Shown: piece after piece, positions 30,711 through 38,973 of the stretch
Position numbering within the stretch: position 1 is the first letter of the stretch
How the letters are laid out: each line of letters begins with the position of its first letter
NCBI GenBank assembly: GCA_013151255.1
Contig: JAADIQ010000071.1
Coordinates: forward strand, 1 to 39,295
Direction of reading: 5' to 3'
Source: Alphaproteobacteria bacterium
GTDB lineage: Bacteria; Pseudomonadota; Alphaproteobacteria; Caulobacterales; Parvularculaceae
Length of the DNA: 39,295 bases
Notes under the pieces: model-generated
Database searches by the model: none
Told to the model about the DNA's origin: nothing
What the model saw: only the letters and a program-made list of their open reading frames with translations
Program-made: the position numbers and the translations under genes

Positions 30711-31400
30711 TTATGCGCGCCGCAATTTAATCAGCGCAATGATATGCAAGATAAAAAACGCCGGGACGATGAAAGCTGGAAACATGCTTAAGGGCGCAAC
30801 GCCAAGCAGGCTTGAAGCGACATGGCCGTCAAAATCGAGCGCGCCGCCTTGCCGCGACAGGATGCCGGTTACGAAGGCGACGATAAAATCGAAAATCCCG
30901 GCAGCGATCAGCCCATAGGCGCCGATGCGCCAGCCTTTGCTGCGGCGCTCTACGGCGAGCGCGACGACGGGCGCGGCCAGGCCGACGGCCATGTCGCCAA
31001 TACCGGCCGGCAAGGCGAACACAGCGGGCAACTCGTCAAGGCCCCAAACCGCCAGAAACGCGAAGCCTATAATGCGCCAGGCCTGCAGCGCGATGATTTC
31101 CGAAAGGTCGAGCCCATCGACCCAGCGCCGCAACGGCGCATAAATGCTGTATACAGATAGAAACAATAGCCCGGGGCCAAGCGCGGCGATGGCGACGGCG
31201 ATAGGCGGTGTTGCCGCCGTGCTTTGAAAGACGCCGTTCTGGCTCAGGGCGAAAGCAGCGTAGCCCCAGACGGCGAAAATTGCCCAGACATAAGGCGTCC
31301 GGGAGAGTTTGCGTTTGTTGTCTGGCGCGGGTTTGGCTGTGGTGAAGCCCTGGTCGCGCCTTGGATTGGCGTTCTCAGTGTCATAAGTTTGCGTGGTCAT
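30711..31400 (-). CDS. Multi-pass membrane protein of unknown function
   Basis: 229 residues. A polar N-terminal ~35 residues is followed by about six helices (VWAIFAVWGYAAFALS, AVAIAALGPGLLFLSVYSIY, IIGFAFLAVWGLDELPAVFA and others). I do not recognise a characterised family. The start codon 31400 has AAGGAA upstream. A GTGTA-N2-TACAC palindrome at 31419-31430 sits in its promoter and matches the one before the adjacent marR gene, so it is probably regulated by that repressor. Confidence 0.8.
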   Translation of the reverse strand: MTTQTYDTENANPRRDQGFTTAKPAPDNKRKLSRTPYVWAIFAVWGYAAFALSQNGVFQSTAATPPIAVAIAALGPGLLFLSVYSIYAPLRRWVDGLDLSEIIALQAWRIIGFAFLAVWGLDELPAVFALPAGIGDMAVGLAAPVVALAVERRSKGWRIGAYGLIAAGIFDFIVAFVTGILSRQGGALDFDGHVASSLLGVAPLSMFPAFIVPAFFILHIIALIKLRRA

Positions 31401-31418
31401 CAGTTTTTTCCTTTTTGA

Positions 31419-31430
31419 GTGTAACTACAC
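31419..31430. promoter_or_regulatory. Candidate MarR operator, membrane-protein promoter
   Basis: GTGTA-AC-TACAC, a perfect inverted repeat 19 bp upstream of the start codon of the membrane protein gene. The same half-sites and spacing occur at 31893-31904 upstream of marR. Confidence 0.65.
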
Positions 31431-31447
31431 ATACAATGATAAAATTT

Positions 31448-31867
31448 TTATTCTAAAGCCGCGACCACGCCTTGCGTGCGTTTCAGGACGCCCCTTGCAT
31501 TCGTCTCGCCAAGTTTTGCCGCCAGGGATTTTTGCGCCGCGCGCCATAATGGCGCCGCCGCCTCAAAGCGCTTGCGCCCGCGCGGCGTAATGTCGATTAG
31601 CCGGACACGTTTATCATCGCCGGCTTTGCGTTTGACGAGGCCTTGGCTTTCCATCAGCGCAAGATTGCGTGTCGATGTTGTGCGCTCGGTCTCCATCGCT
31701 TTAGAAAAGCTGCTGGTCGTCAACGGGCCGGCCTTGGCGAGAACCGCGAGCGCGGAAAACTGCGCCGATGTTAGCCTCGTCGGCGCCAACGCATCGTCAT
31801 AGGCGCGCGCGGCCAGTCGTGCGGCGCGCTGCAAATTAAAGCACAGGCAATTGCCGGGATCGCTCAT
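31448..31867 (-). CDS. MarR family transcriptional regulator
   Basis: 139 residues from ATG 31867 (MSDPGNCLCF, matching the usual Cys-rich N-terminus of this subgroup; ATG 31888 is possible). Winged-helix blocks: SAQFSALAVLAKAGPLTTSS, TTSTRNLALMESQGLVKRK and KRVRLIDITPRG for the wing. It should be a dimeric repressor released by a small ligand. Two copies of a matching operator flank its own and the adjacent gene's promoters. Confidence 0.9.
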   Translation of the reverse strand: MSDPGNCLCFNLQRAARLAARAYDDALAPTRLTSAQFSALAVLAKAGPLTTSSFSKAMETERTTSTRNLALMESQGLVKRKAGDDKRVRLIDITPRGRKRFEAAAPLWRAAQKSLAAKLGETNARGVLKRTQGVVAALE

Positions 31868-31890
31868 ATCAGGTCGGGTTCTGGTCATGG

Positions 31891-31906
31891 GCGTGTATCT
31901 ACACGC
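31891..31906. promoter_or_regulatory. Candidate MarR operator, autoregulatory
   Basis: GCGTGTA-TC-TACACGC, a perfect 7-bp inverted repeat with a 2-bp spacer, 24 bp upstream of the preferred start codon. Its core equals the 31419 site. Confidence 0.68.
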
Positions 31907-31936
31907 AAATATCGAAACGTCAAGGCGGCGAACCAA

Positions 31937-32171
31937 GCCATCCGGTCACAAAGCCGAGAGTATGGCGTGCGCCAATGGGCTCAAGTGGTATTGACGCCCT
32001 TAAGCGGTGTTGGCCGCGCCCGTTGCTTTCGGCGGATCGGATAGAGCGCATCTGCGCATCAGGCCTTTAGCCAGTATGTCTTGCATCCTACCCGCCCAAC
32101 TGCGCAAATCGATTGACGCATGGGCGTAATTTGCAAGACGCTCTTTACCCTAACACCGAGGAGGCGCGCTC
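31937..32171. other. Intergenic region before the sulfatase-like gene
   Basis: No gene is supported. It contains a widely spaced perfect inverted repeat GTCTTGCA (32078-32085) and TGCAAGAC (32132-32139), and the RBS GAGGAGG before ATG 32172. Confidence 0.35.
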
Positions 32172-33926
32172 ATGATAAATCGCAACGGACTTATAGTGCT
32201 CGCGATATTGGCGGCGGCGAGCTGCGGAAGGGGCGGCGAGGGGGAACGTGCTGCACCGGCCGCGCCGCCCTCATCAAGCGCTGCGGCCAAAGGGCTTGCG
32301 GATCATTCCAACGAGCTGCGCCGCGATGTTGTGGCGGTGACCGACAGCATCGCTGTCGCCATCGGTTTCGGGCTTGGCAACTCCATTTTAGTCAAGGGCG
32401 AGACGTGCGCGTTCATTATCGACACCACCGAGAGCCGCGAAATTGCGCAAGTGATCTCCGCGGAATTTAGTCAGCTCACAGATTTACCGATTGAAGCGAT
32501 AATTTATACCCACAACCATGCGGACCATGTGTTCGGCGCGGAGGTGTTTGCGCGTGGTCGCGATATCGATATTTACGCCCATGAGACAACTGCGGGCGAA
32601 GTTGACAAGGCGGTCAATATCATCCGTCCGATTCTGTCGCGGCGCTCGGCGCGGATGTTCGGCACTTATCTTGATGCGGGCGATAATGGCTTTATCAATG
32701 CCGGGCTCGGCCCGGGGCTGGGCGTTACCGGGCCGAATGGCGGTTCAATCGGTTATCTGCCGCCGACAATAACCTATAGTGATCGTCTGGAAACGGAGAT
32801 TTGCGGGCGCAAAGTCGTTTTACAGCACGCGCCGGGCGAGACCGACGATCATACTTATGTTTATCTGCCCGATGAAAACGTGCTGATGCCGGGCGATAAT
32901 ATCTACAAGGCCTTCCCCAATCTCTACACTATTCGCGGCACAAGCTATCGCGATGTGGTGAAATGGGCGCGGAGCCTTGATGCGATGCGGGCGCTTGGCG
33001 CCGAACATCTTGTGCCGAGCCATACCAGGCCGGTTTCCGGCCGCGAGACAATCAGCGATCTACTGACCGCCTATGCAGATGGCATTCGCTTCGTACACGA
33101 TCAAACCGTGCGCGGCATGAATATGGGGATGGACCCTGGCGCGCTGGTAGAGTTTGTCGAATTGCCGCCGCATTTAAAAAGTCATCCCTATCTACAGGAA
33201 TATTACGGCACGGTGCGCTGGTCGGTGCGGGCGATTTATGATGGCTATCTCGGCTGGTTCAATGGCGACGGCGCAGCGCTGAACCCGCCAACAAGGGCCG
33301 CGCGCGCGGGCGCGATGGCGAAGATGGCGCGCGATCAGACGACGCTGGCGGATGCGGCCGCCGAGGCGTTGGCCGCGGACAAGTTTGCGCTCGCCGCCGA
33401 GCTTGCCACCTTGGCGATCGATGCGGGCGAGGATGCGGATCGCGCCCGCGCCCTCAAGGCTGACGCGCTGGCGGCGATGGGTTATCAGAGCATCTCGCCC
33501 AATGGCCGCAACTATCTTCTCACCCAGGCCCATGAGCTGCGCGGAAACCTTACAATCAAAGAAATTCCCGATGAGCGTAGCATCGCGTTTACGCGCGCCG
33601 TGCCGGTTGGGAATTTTATGGCGTCGTTGCCGGTTAATCTGAATGCGGAAGATGCGCTGGAAGTGGAGCGCAAGGTTGAATTTCGCTTCACTGACACAAA
33701 CGAGGTGTTCACCGTCGAAATTCGCCGCGGCGTTGCAATCGTTACGCCGGCGCCGGCGGACAAACCTGACTTTGTGGTGGAGACGACGAGCCTTGTGTGG
33801 ATAGACCTTCTTCTCGGCCAGCGCCGCGCCGGCGTCGCCATTGCAACCGGCGCAATAAAATTTCCCGGCGGCATCGGAGACATCGCCGCCTTCGGCGATT
33901 TCATGAAACTGTTCCGGGCGGGCTGA
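32172..33926 (+). CDS. Alkylsulfatase-like metallo-beta-lactamase lipoprotein
   Basis: 584 residues. A signal peptide with a lipobox-like AASC (Cys18) precedes the fold. The metallo-beta-lactamase metal site is THNHADHV (His114, His116, Asp118, His119), with later ligands in VLQHAPGETDDHTYVYLPDE and LVPSHTRPVSG. Downstream, the helical dimerisation domain and a C-terminal SCP2-like domain of the SdsA/alkyl sulfatase family fit the length. These enzymes hydrolyse alkyl sulfates such as SDS. Substrate specificity is inferred. No regulator is obvious. Confidence 0.85.
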   Translation: MINRNGLIVLAILAAASCGRGGEGERAAPAAPPSSSAAAKGLADHSNELRRDVVAVTDSIAVAIGFGLGNSILVKGETCAFIIDTTESREIAQVISAEFSQLTDLPIEAIIYTHNHADHVFGAEVFARGRDIDIYAHETTAGEVDKAVNIIRPILSRRSARMFGTYLDAGDNGFINAGLGPGLGVTGPNGGSIGYLPPTITYSDRLETEICGRKVVLQHAPGETDDHTYVYLPDENVLMPGDNIYKAFPNLYTIRGTSYRDVVKWARSLDAMRALGAEHLVPSHTRPVSGRETISDLLTAYADGIRFVHDQTVRGMNMGMDPGALVEFVELPPHLKSHPYLQEYYGTVRWSVRAIYDGYLGWFNGDGAALNPPTRAARAGAMAKMARDQTTLADAAAEALAADKFALAAELATLAIDAGEDADRARALKADALAAMGYQSISPNGRNYLLTQAHELRGNLTIKEIPDERSIAFTRAVPVGNFMASLPVNLNAEDALEVERKVEFRFTDTNEVFTVEIRRGVAIVTPAPADKPDFVVETTSLVWIDLLLGQRRAGVAIATGAIKFPGGIGDIAAFGDFMKLFRAG

Positions 33927-33936
33927 CCCCAGCCTG

Positions 33937-34578
33937 TTAGCGATATCGCCCACGCAGCCACATCGCAATCCGGGCGCCGATAAACAATGCCGGAACCGCA
34001 AGGGCGAGCTGGAGCAACCGGAAAGACAGATCATAGTGATCGGCTGGCGCGATCATCGCAAAAAGCGTTGGAGAAAGGATAATCGCTCCCGCTGGGATGA
34101 GACGGCGAAACGTATTGCGGGCAAAGCTGTCCTGCTCGCGGAAGGTAAGCGCGGCAATAGCGCCGCCGGCGACGCTGACGCCGGTCATTTGCACGAGAAG
34201 ATAAACGCTGCGCGTCAGGAAAAAAGTTTGCGCGCCCGTTGCCACCGCAAATCCGCGCGCCGCGCCGCGCGCAATGAAGATGTCCCAGTAATGGATCAAT
34301 AAAAATGCGCCGAGCGTTGCGCCCAGGGCGACGCCGAGGCGGCGTGTTTGTTCCGACCGCAGACGTTTGAGCGCAAGATAGGGCGCCGATATCGCCGTTT
34401 GCCGCCAATACCAGGCGCGGGCGCGATGCGGCGAGCGTTGGCTCTGCTGGGCGAATTCTTCTTCCATATCGCCGATCAGCGCTGCGCGTTCAGGCGCGCT
34501 GGCCATGATGACGATTAGCGCACGCGCCAGCTGCGGCGGGGCTAACGCGCTGTGAGGCGGTTTAATGTCTCTAGCCAT
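33937..34578 (-). CDS. Membrane protein with 'permease prefix' N-terminus, PadR-linked
   Basis: 213 residues. The N-terminal ~65 residues (ERAALIGDMEEEFAQQ and RARAWYWRQ) match the prefix domain found before FtsX-like permeases encoded next to PadR genes. Here no FtsX domain follows; instead there are about four helices. It overlaps padR by 37 bp, an arrangement typical of such pairs. The stand-alone form may be an accessory or a reduced version of the permease (inference). Confidence 0.72.
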   Translation of the reverse strand: MARDIKPPHSALAPPQLARALIVIMASAPERAALIGDMEEEFAQQSQRSPHRARAWYWRQTAISAPYLALKRLRSEQTRRLGVALGATLGAFLLIHYWDIFIARGAARGFAVATGAQTFFLTRSVYLLVQMTGVSVAGGAIAALTFREQDSFARNTFRRLIPAGAIILSPTLFAMIAPADHYDLSFRLLQLALAVPALFIGARIAMWLRGRYR

Positions 34579-34904
34579 GGAGAAACCCCTTTCAACATGG
34601 CGCCCAAAGCTGTCACGGATCGTTGAAGTTGCGCTTGCCCCTCAGCCTTAATCTCATAATGGCGTTTTGCGCGGCCGCCGCGTTCGGCGGTGGCCTTGCC
34701 AATGCGTGAGCCGACATAGCCTTTTTCTTCAAGCCGGGAGAGCGTTGAATAGAGCGCGCCAACCGACACCGTGCGGTCAGTGCGCTGCTCTATCTCCCGG
34801 CGGATGGTAACGCCATAAGCATCCGTCCCCAGACGAACCAGAGCGGCGAGGACGAGAATTTCAAACTCGCCCAAATTTTTCGGCCCGCTTTTTGGCTTGC
34901 GCAT
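34542..34904 (-). CDS. PadR family transcriptional regulator
   Basis: 120 residues from ATG 34904, with GGAAG upstream. PadR winged helix: NLGEFEILVLAALVRLGTDA, then YGVTIRREIEQRT, VSVGALYSTLSRLEEKGYV and the wing KRHYEIKAEGQAQL. It should repress by binding a palindrome in its own promoter. The downstream overlapping gene encodes a 'permease prefix' membrane protein, and a YceI gene is divergent. Confidence 0.92.
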   Translation of the reverse strand: MRKPKSGPKNLGEFEILVLAALVRLGTDAYGVTIRREIEQRTDRTVSVGALYSTLSRLEEKGYVGSRIGKATAERGGRAKRHYEIKAEGQAQLQRSVTALGAMLKGVSPWLETLNRLTAR

Positions 34905-34924
34905 GATTGGCTTCCGATATATCA

Positions 34925-34937
34925 ACTACATTGTAGT
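34925..34937. promoter_or_regulatory. Candidate PadR operator
   Basis: ACTAC-ATT-GTAGT, a perfect inverted repeat between the divergent padR and yceI-like genes, 20 bp from each start codon. Confidence 0.6.
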
Positions 34938-34956
34938 ACAAATTGAGGAGACGTCA

Positions 34957-35565
34957 ATGCCGCCCCTGCCTAGAGCCAAAATTATAGCCATCTTTTCCGC
35001 CGTCGGCATCCTCGTCGCCGCCTGCTCAACGCCAAACACAGCGCTTGCCGCCGAGCGCTATGAAATCGACGCCAGCCACACCCATGTGCAGTTTTCGGTG
35101 CTGCGGTTCGGTTTCGCCGACACGATCGGAACCTTTACCGGCGTCAGCGGCGTCATCAGCCTCGACAGCCACGCGCCTGAAAACAGCAGCGTTGAGGTCG
35201 AAATCGACGTTACCAGCCTGATTAGCGGCGACGCCAGCCGCGATGAGGCGGTGCTCAGCAAATTCTGGTTCAACGCCGGGGAATTTGCGACCATGTCCTT
35301 CAAGTCGATATCGGTTGAACTGGATGGCGACAATCGCGCCCGCGTGACCGGCGATTTAACCCTGCTCGGTGTCTCCAAACCGGTTACGCTCGACGTGACG
35401 CTCAACAAAATCAGCATGGATCCGGCGACGAAAAGACAAGCGGCCGGTTTTTCCATCACCGGCACATTAAACCGCCTCGACTGGGGCATGGAAACCGCAG
35501 CCAACTTCGTCGGCAGGGATGTGACGATCAGAATTGAGGCTCTGGCGCATAAGATTGAGGAATAG
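34957..35565 (+). CDS. YceI family lipid-binding-like protein
   Basis: 202 residues with a signal peptide (AIFSAVGILVAAC, then cleavage near ALAA). The YceI beta-barrel pattern is clear: YEIDASHTHVQFSVLRFGF, TFTGVSGVISLDS, FWFNAGEFATMSFKS and VTGDLTLLGVSKPVTLDV. YceI proteins are periplasmic barrels that bind isoprenoid-like molecules. ATG 34957 has GAGGAG upstream. It may share the PadR operator. A GC-rich stem follows the stop. Confidence 0.9.
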   Translation: MPPLPRAKIIAIFSAVGILVAACSTPNTALAAERYEIDASHTHVQFSVLRFGFADTIGTFTGVSGVISLDSHAPENSSVEVEIDVTSLISGDASRDEAVLSKFWFNAGEFATMSFKSISVELDGDNRARVTGDLTLLGVSKPVTLDVTLNKISMDPATKRQAAGFSITGTLNRLDWGMETAANFVGRDVTIRIEALAHKIEE

Positions 35566-35572
35566 CCCTTGT

Positions 35573-35599
35573 GCGCGCCAGAATTAGGGACTGGCGCGC
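35573..35599. terminator. GC-rich stem-loop after the YceI gene
   Basis: GCGCGCCAG (35573-35581) pairs perfectly with CTGGCGCGC (35591-35599). There is no T-tract, so it may be a rho-assisted stop or an mRNA end stabiliser. Confidence 0.55.
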
Positions 35600-35687
35600 G
35601 GCTTGGCGCGGCGTGCTTTCAGAGCATCCGTAAACTGAAGTTGACGCGGATGTCTGGCTTTCACAGACCGAATTTGGCGTATTTTTA

Positions 35688-35706
35688 AACAATTTGCGCA
35701 ATTGTT
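35688..35706. promoter_or_regulatory. Palindrome upstream of the hybrid kinase gene
   Basis: AACAATT-TGCGC-AATTGTT, a perfect inverted repeat 43 bp before the start codon of the hybrid kinase. It could be an operator. Confidence 0.45.
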
Positions 35707-35748
35707 AACGCTAGAATACCTGAAATAGGTGAGCTGGAGGGGGCCGTC

Positions 35749-37529
35749 TTGTTGCGCGAAGCTTTTGTCGCATACGAAGCTTTTTTGAGGATTGATCCGC
35801 GCGGCAAGGCGGGCGATCAGGTGCGCGCGCGCGCGATGGTGTGGTTTGGCTGGAGCTTTGTGCTGATCCAGCTGTTTAATATGGTCGGCATGACGCTGAC
35901 TTATGGCCGCTGGACCGACGATCATACAGTTGCGGTACTGGTCATCATGCTGCTGTTGAGCGCTGTGCACGCCATTCGGTACTACAAAAACTACGCTGTA
36001 TACGGCCTGTTTGTGATGGTGTTGTCGGTGGTCGGGGTTTTAGCTTCCGCTCTACCGGGCCATACCGGGATTAATTCAGCATTGATCCCGATATTGATTA
36101 TGACGCCAATGCTACGCCAATGCTCAATGGCTTTATCAGCGGCCCGCGGGTGGCGTTGGCGACCGGCGTCGCCATGCTCGCAACGATTGGCGTGCTTTAT
36201 TATTGCTCTGCAGCGCATAGCGACCCGGGTGTGTTTGTCGATCCGACACGCGACCTTCAGCGCGCGTTACAGAGCGGGTATATCGTCATCATGGCGACGA
36301 TTATAGCGACCATCTTCAGCGCCAATATTTTCCGCGCCTTTGGCATGTTGGAAGCCAGCATTGGCCGTGCGCAGGAAGCGGAAGCGGCCAAAGCGCAATT
36401 CCTCGCCGCTATGAGCCATGAGCTGCGAACGCCGCTAAACGGCGTGCTTGGCCTGACGGAGGTGATGCAAAAGACTTCGCTCGATGATGAGCAGACGAAA
36501 TTAATGACCGATATTGAGGGCTCCGGGCGCTCGCTATTGAGTATTTTGAACGACATCATGGATATGCTCAACATTGATGCTGACAAGGTTGAGATTAAAT
36601 CAGAGACGTTTGCGCTGCATGGCCTGCTTAGCCATGTCGCCAGCGCCTGGCGGTTGCCGGCTGAAGAAAAGGGGCTGAAATTAAACTTCGCGGTTGACGA
36701 GGGCACGCCGCAAAACCTTATCGGCGATGAATTCCGTATACGTCAGATTGTCACCAAGATTGTCTCCAATGCGGTGAAATATACGAAAACCGGCGCGATT
36801 GCGATTTCTGCGAGTATCATCGTGAGCGACGATGACAACACGAAACTGCAAATCGCGGTCAAAGATACCGGCTCCGGCATACCGGACGGCGCCGCTGAGC
36901 GGATTTTCAATCCGTTTGAGCAGGCCGAACAGGGTTTCTCGCGCAGCCAGGACGGCGTTGGGCTGGGGCTGGCTCTGTGTCAAAGGCTGGCCGGGTTAAT
37001 GAACGGCGCGGTTCATTATGACAGCGAGTTGGGCAAGGGAACGACGTTCTATCTCACCTTGCCAATAGACGTCGCCGCGCCGGCGGCGGAATCGGCAGAA
37101 GCGGGCGATAAAACCACGACAGTGACGCTGGCCGGGCGACGCGTTCTTATTGTTGAAGACAATATCGTCAACCGTATGGTCGCCGAGAAGCTGTTATCGA
37201 GCTTGGGCGTGATAACCCAAAGCGCCGAACATGGCGGCGTATGTCTTGAAATCATCAAGCAGCAAACTTTCGATGCGATCTTGATGGACAAACACATGCC
37301 GGTGATGGACGGGGTTGAGGCGACGGCGAAAATCCGCGCCATGGCCGGTCCAGTCGGCGCGACGCCGATTGTCGCCTGCACGGCGGACGCCATGGGCGGC
37401 GAGCGCGAAGCGCTGTTGGGCGCCGGGTTTGATGAATTTATTCCCAAACCGATTTCGGCGGATAATTTGCGCGACGCCTTAGAGATCGTATTGCGCGGCA
37501 AGCCTTCTGAAAGCCAGGCCGCCGCTTAG
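35749..37529 (+). pseudogene. Hybrid histidine kinase gene split by an 11-bp tandem duplication
   Basis: The first frame starts at TTG 35749 (GGAGGGGG upstream) and encodes membrane helices to about residue 122. The copy ACGCCAATGCT at 36103-36113 is followed by a second perfect copy at 36114-36124. The extra 11 bp shift the frame so that the first frame ends at 36306, while the rest continues from ATG 36120. Removing one copy joins everything into a 589-residue protein: membrane sensor, H-box FLAAMSHELRTPLNGV, ATPase domain (DTGSGI, GVGLGLAL) and receiver domain with its phosphoacceptor Asp in AILMDKHMPVMDG. The second part alone has two possible helices and could still be translated from 36120. 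Confidence 0.85.
36103..36124 (+). repeat. Exact 11-bp tandem duplication
   Basis: ACGCCAATGCT at 36103-36113 is repeated at 36114-36124. The duplication is exact, and the reading frame of the hybrid kinase changes by 11 bases. Confidence 0.95.
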
Positions 37530-37534
37530 CGCCG

Positions 37535-37625
37535 CTACCGCCGGCGTCGCCTCGTGCGGCGCTCGTTGCCGTCGCGGCGGACGCGGGTGAAGCCGTCGGA
37601 AACATCCGTGTAGAAAGTAAGCAGC
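37535..37625. repeat. Left copy of a 91-bp direct repeat
   Basis: Identical base by base to 39205-39295. It begins CTACCGCCGGCG and ends AGAAAGTAAGCAGC. The bases before the two copies differ (G versus C), so the left boundary is exact. The right extent is unknown because the second copy reaches the window end. The repeat starts 5 bp after the kinase stop codon. Confidence 0.95.
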
Positions 37626-37707
37626 TTGGTTCGGCATCTTTGGCTTAGCTTATTTATATGTTCTCCGTGTAGTCAACGTGGCGTTTCGTGAAAAATACGT
37701 AATTTTC
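37626..37707. other. Start of the mini-island, no gene
   Basis: 82 bp between the left repeat and the first island gene. It is visibly richer in A/T than the flanking genes. Nothing coding was recognised. Confidence 0.3.
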
Positions 37708-38454
37708 TTAGCGCATAGCCACAGTGAGAATGACGCCGCCCTTCTCGTCTGAAATAAGAACAAAATTCTCGGCGAGCATAGAGTCGGCATTGTACCGATA
37801 GTTGCTTCCAGAATCTCTTTGGATTTGAGAGAGCGCCTCTATAACTACGCCTAAGCTGAGATGGTTAAGAGTATTTGCGGATTCAGCACTGATCAACCCG
37901 GGCAAGTTAGTTCCACATTGGCTGGTCTTCCACGAGATAAAAAGTCCAGGCGGCGATCCTGCTGGAAAGCCGCCTGGGTCATCGTCAAAACTATATGTGA
38001 TGTTCGAGAGCTCAATTATGTTTTCGGCTGAACGGCACCAAAAAACAACTTCAGCTAAACCGAGCTGCGTTACGATGTAAAAGTCCAGGCCAAATTGTGC
38101 ACACTCAATATGAAGGCGTTTGTGGATAAGGTCATTGAGTGGCTTTTCAGCAATCCGCAACAGACCCTCTAGTAAGCTCGCATGCATGTGAGGGGGGAGA
38201 TTGGCGTACTGATTATTTACCTTTTCGGTGACGGTGATTCGAACAGGGTCATGCTCAAGCAGCGCCGGCCTGACGCTAAATTGGTTATCATTAAATCTGC
38301 CGAAATCGTCAAAAGCCATCTGCGCCTCCCTGACCAGATTTGGGTAAACGAACCAGTGTTCTCCACTGCATATTGTGCAGGAAAAATTACCGCATGGCAA
38401 TACACTTGCCAGCAGCAATAAAAGGTGCAATATCCTCAATATTGCGTTTCGCAT
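37708..38454 (-). CDS. Exported protein of unknown function in mini-island
   Basis: 248 residues from ATG 38454 (MRNAILRILHLLLLL). The hydrophobic leader ends near PCGN, which could be a signal peptide. A TTG start at 38484 with GGAG upstream is an alternative. The mature part has several Cys and long hydrophilic stretches but no recognised family. Its base composition and codon use look more AT-rich than the neighbouring chromosome, which suggests transfer. It is divergent from an HTH protein, with overlapping 5' ends. Confidence 0.6.
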   Translation of the reverse strand: MRNAILRILHLLLLLASVLPCGNFSCTICSGEHWFVYPNLVREAQMAFDDFGRFNDNQFSVRPALLEHDPVRITVTEKVNNQYANLPPHMHASLLEGLLRIAEKPLNDLIHKRLHIECAQFGLDFYIVTQLGLAEVVFWCRSAENIIELSNITYSFDDDPGGFPAGSPPGLFISWKTSQCGTNLPGLISAESANTLNHLSLGVVIEALSQIQRDSGSNYRYNADSMLAENFVLISDEKGGVILTVAMR

Positions 38455-38466
38455 TTTTGCGGGCGA

Positions 38467-38901
38467 ATGCAACTCGGTTTCCAAAAGGGTCTCCGAGAAC
38501 TCTCTGCGTTTATAAATGGGGAATTGAAATTGTCCGAAGCGCGCGTAAATTCAACAGCTTACCCAATTCAAAGAAAAGAAGCGGCCAGCCCGCTTTTGCA
38601 CGAATCAATCAAGGACGAAATTAAGTGGCGCCGCCAGTTTCTGAGCGTGCTTGAGCTGCCGTCTATTATGGATGCCGTCGCTGATGAGCAGGCATTTTCC
38701 GATCTATTACACTATGCGATTGAAAACCGGCTGATCCGCCAGTCAGCATTGGCCGAGAAAATAAAATACGCAAATTCACAAATTGGACGTTGGGCGGCAG
38801 GCAAAGCCTCGCCGCCACTGGTTGTTCGGCGGGTTGTTATTGAGGAGATTAGGGGACTGCTGAGCGAGTCTTTGACGAAAAGGCAAAAACTGGTTTCGTA
38901 A
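38467..38901 (+). CDS. Helix-turn-helix protein in mini-island
   Basis: 144 residues from ATG 38467 (the frame opens at 38425, and internal TTG starts are possible). The C-terminal ~60 residues carry a Cro/C1-like HTH: LIRQSALAEKIKYANSQIGR, then WAAGKASPPLVVRRVVIEEI. The N-terminal half is helical and unrecognised. It may regulate the divergent exported protein or the following Gly-tract gene. An inverted repeat AAGCAA/TTGCTT at 38925-38941 lies just downstream. Confidence 0.55.
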   Translation: MQLGFQKGLRELSAFINGELKLSEARVNSTAYPIQRKEAASPLLHESIKDEIKWRRQFLSVLELPSIMDAVADEQAFSDLLHYAIENRLIRQSALAEKIKYANSQIGRWAAGKASPPLVVRRVVIEEIRGLLSESLTKRQKLVS

Positions 38902-38924
38902 AAACAAAGCAATTGTCTTGATAA

Positions 38925-38941
38925 AAGCAATTTAGTTGCTT
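38925..38941. promoter_or_regulatory. Inverted repeat in the promoter of the Gly-tract gene
   Basis: AAGCAA-TTTAG-TTGCTT, a perfect inverted repeat beside an A/T-rich promoter-like stretch, 32 bp before ATG 38974. An extra AAGCAA half-site lies at 38907. It could bind the HTH protein encoded upstream. Confidence 0.45.
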
Positions 38942-38973
38942 ATATGAGTGTGGTGACACAGTAGGAGGTCGCC

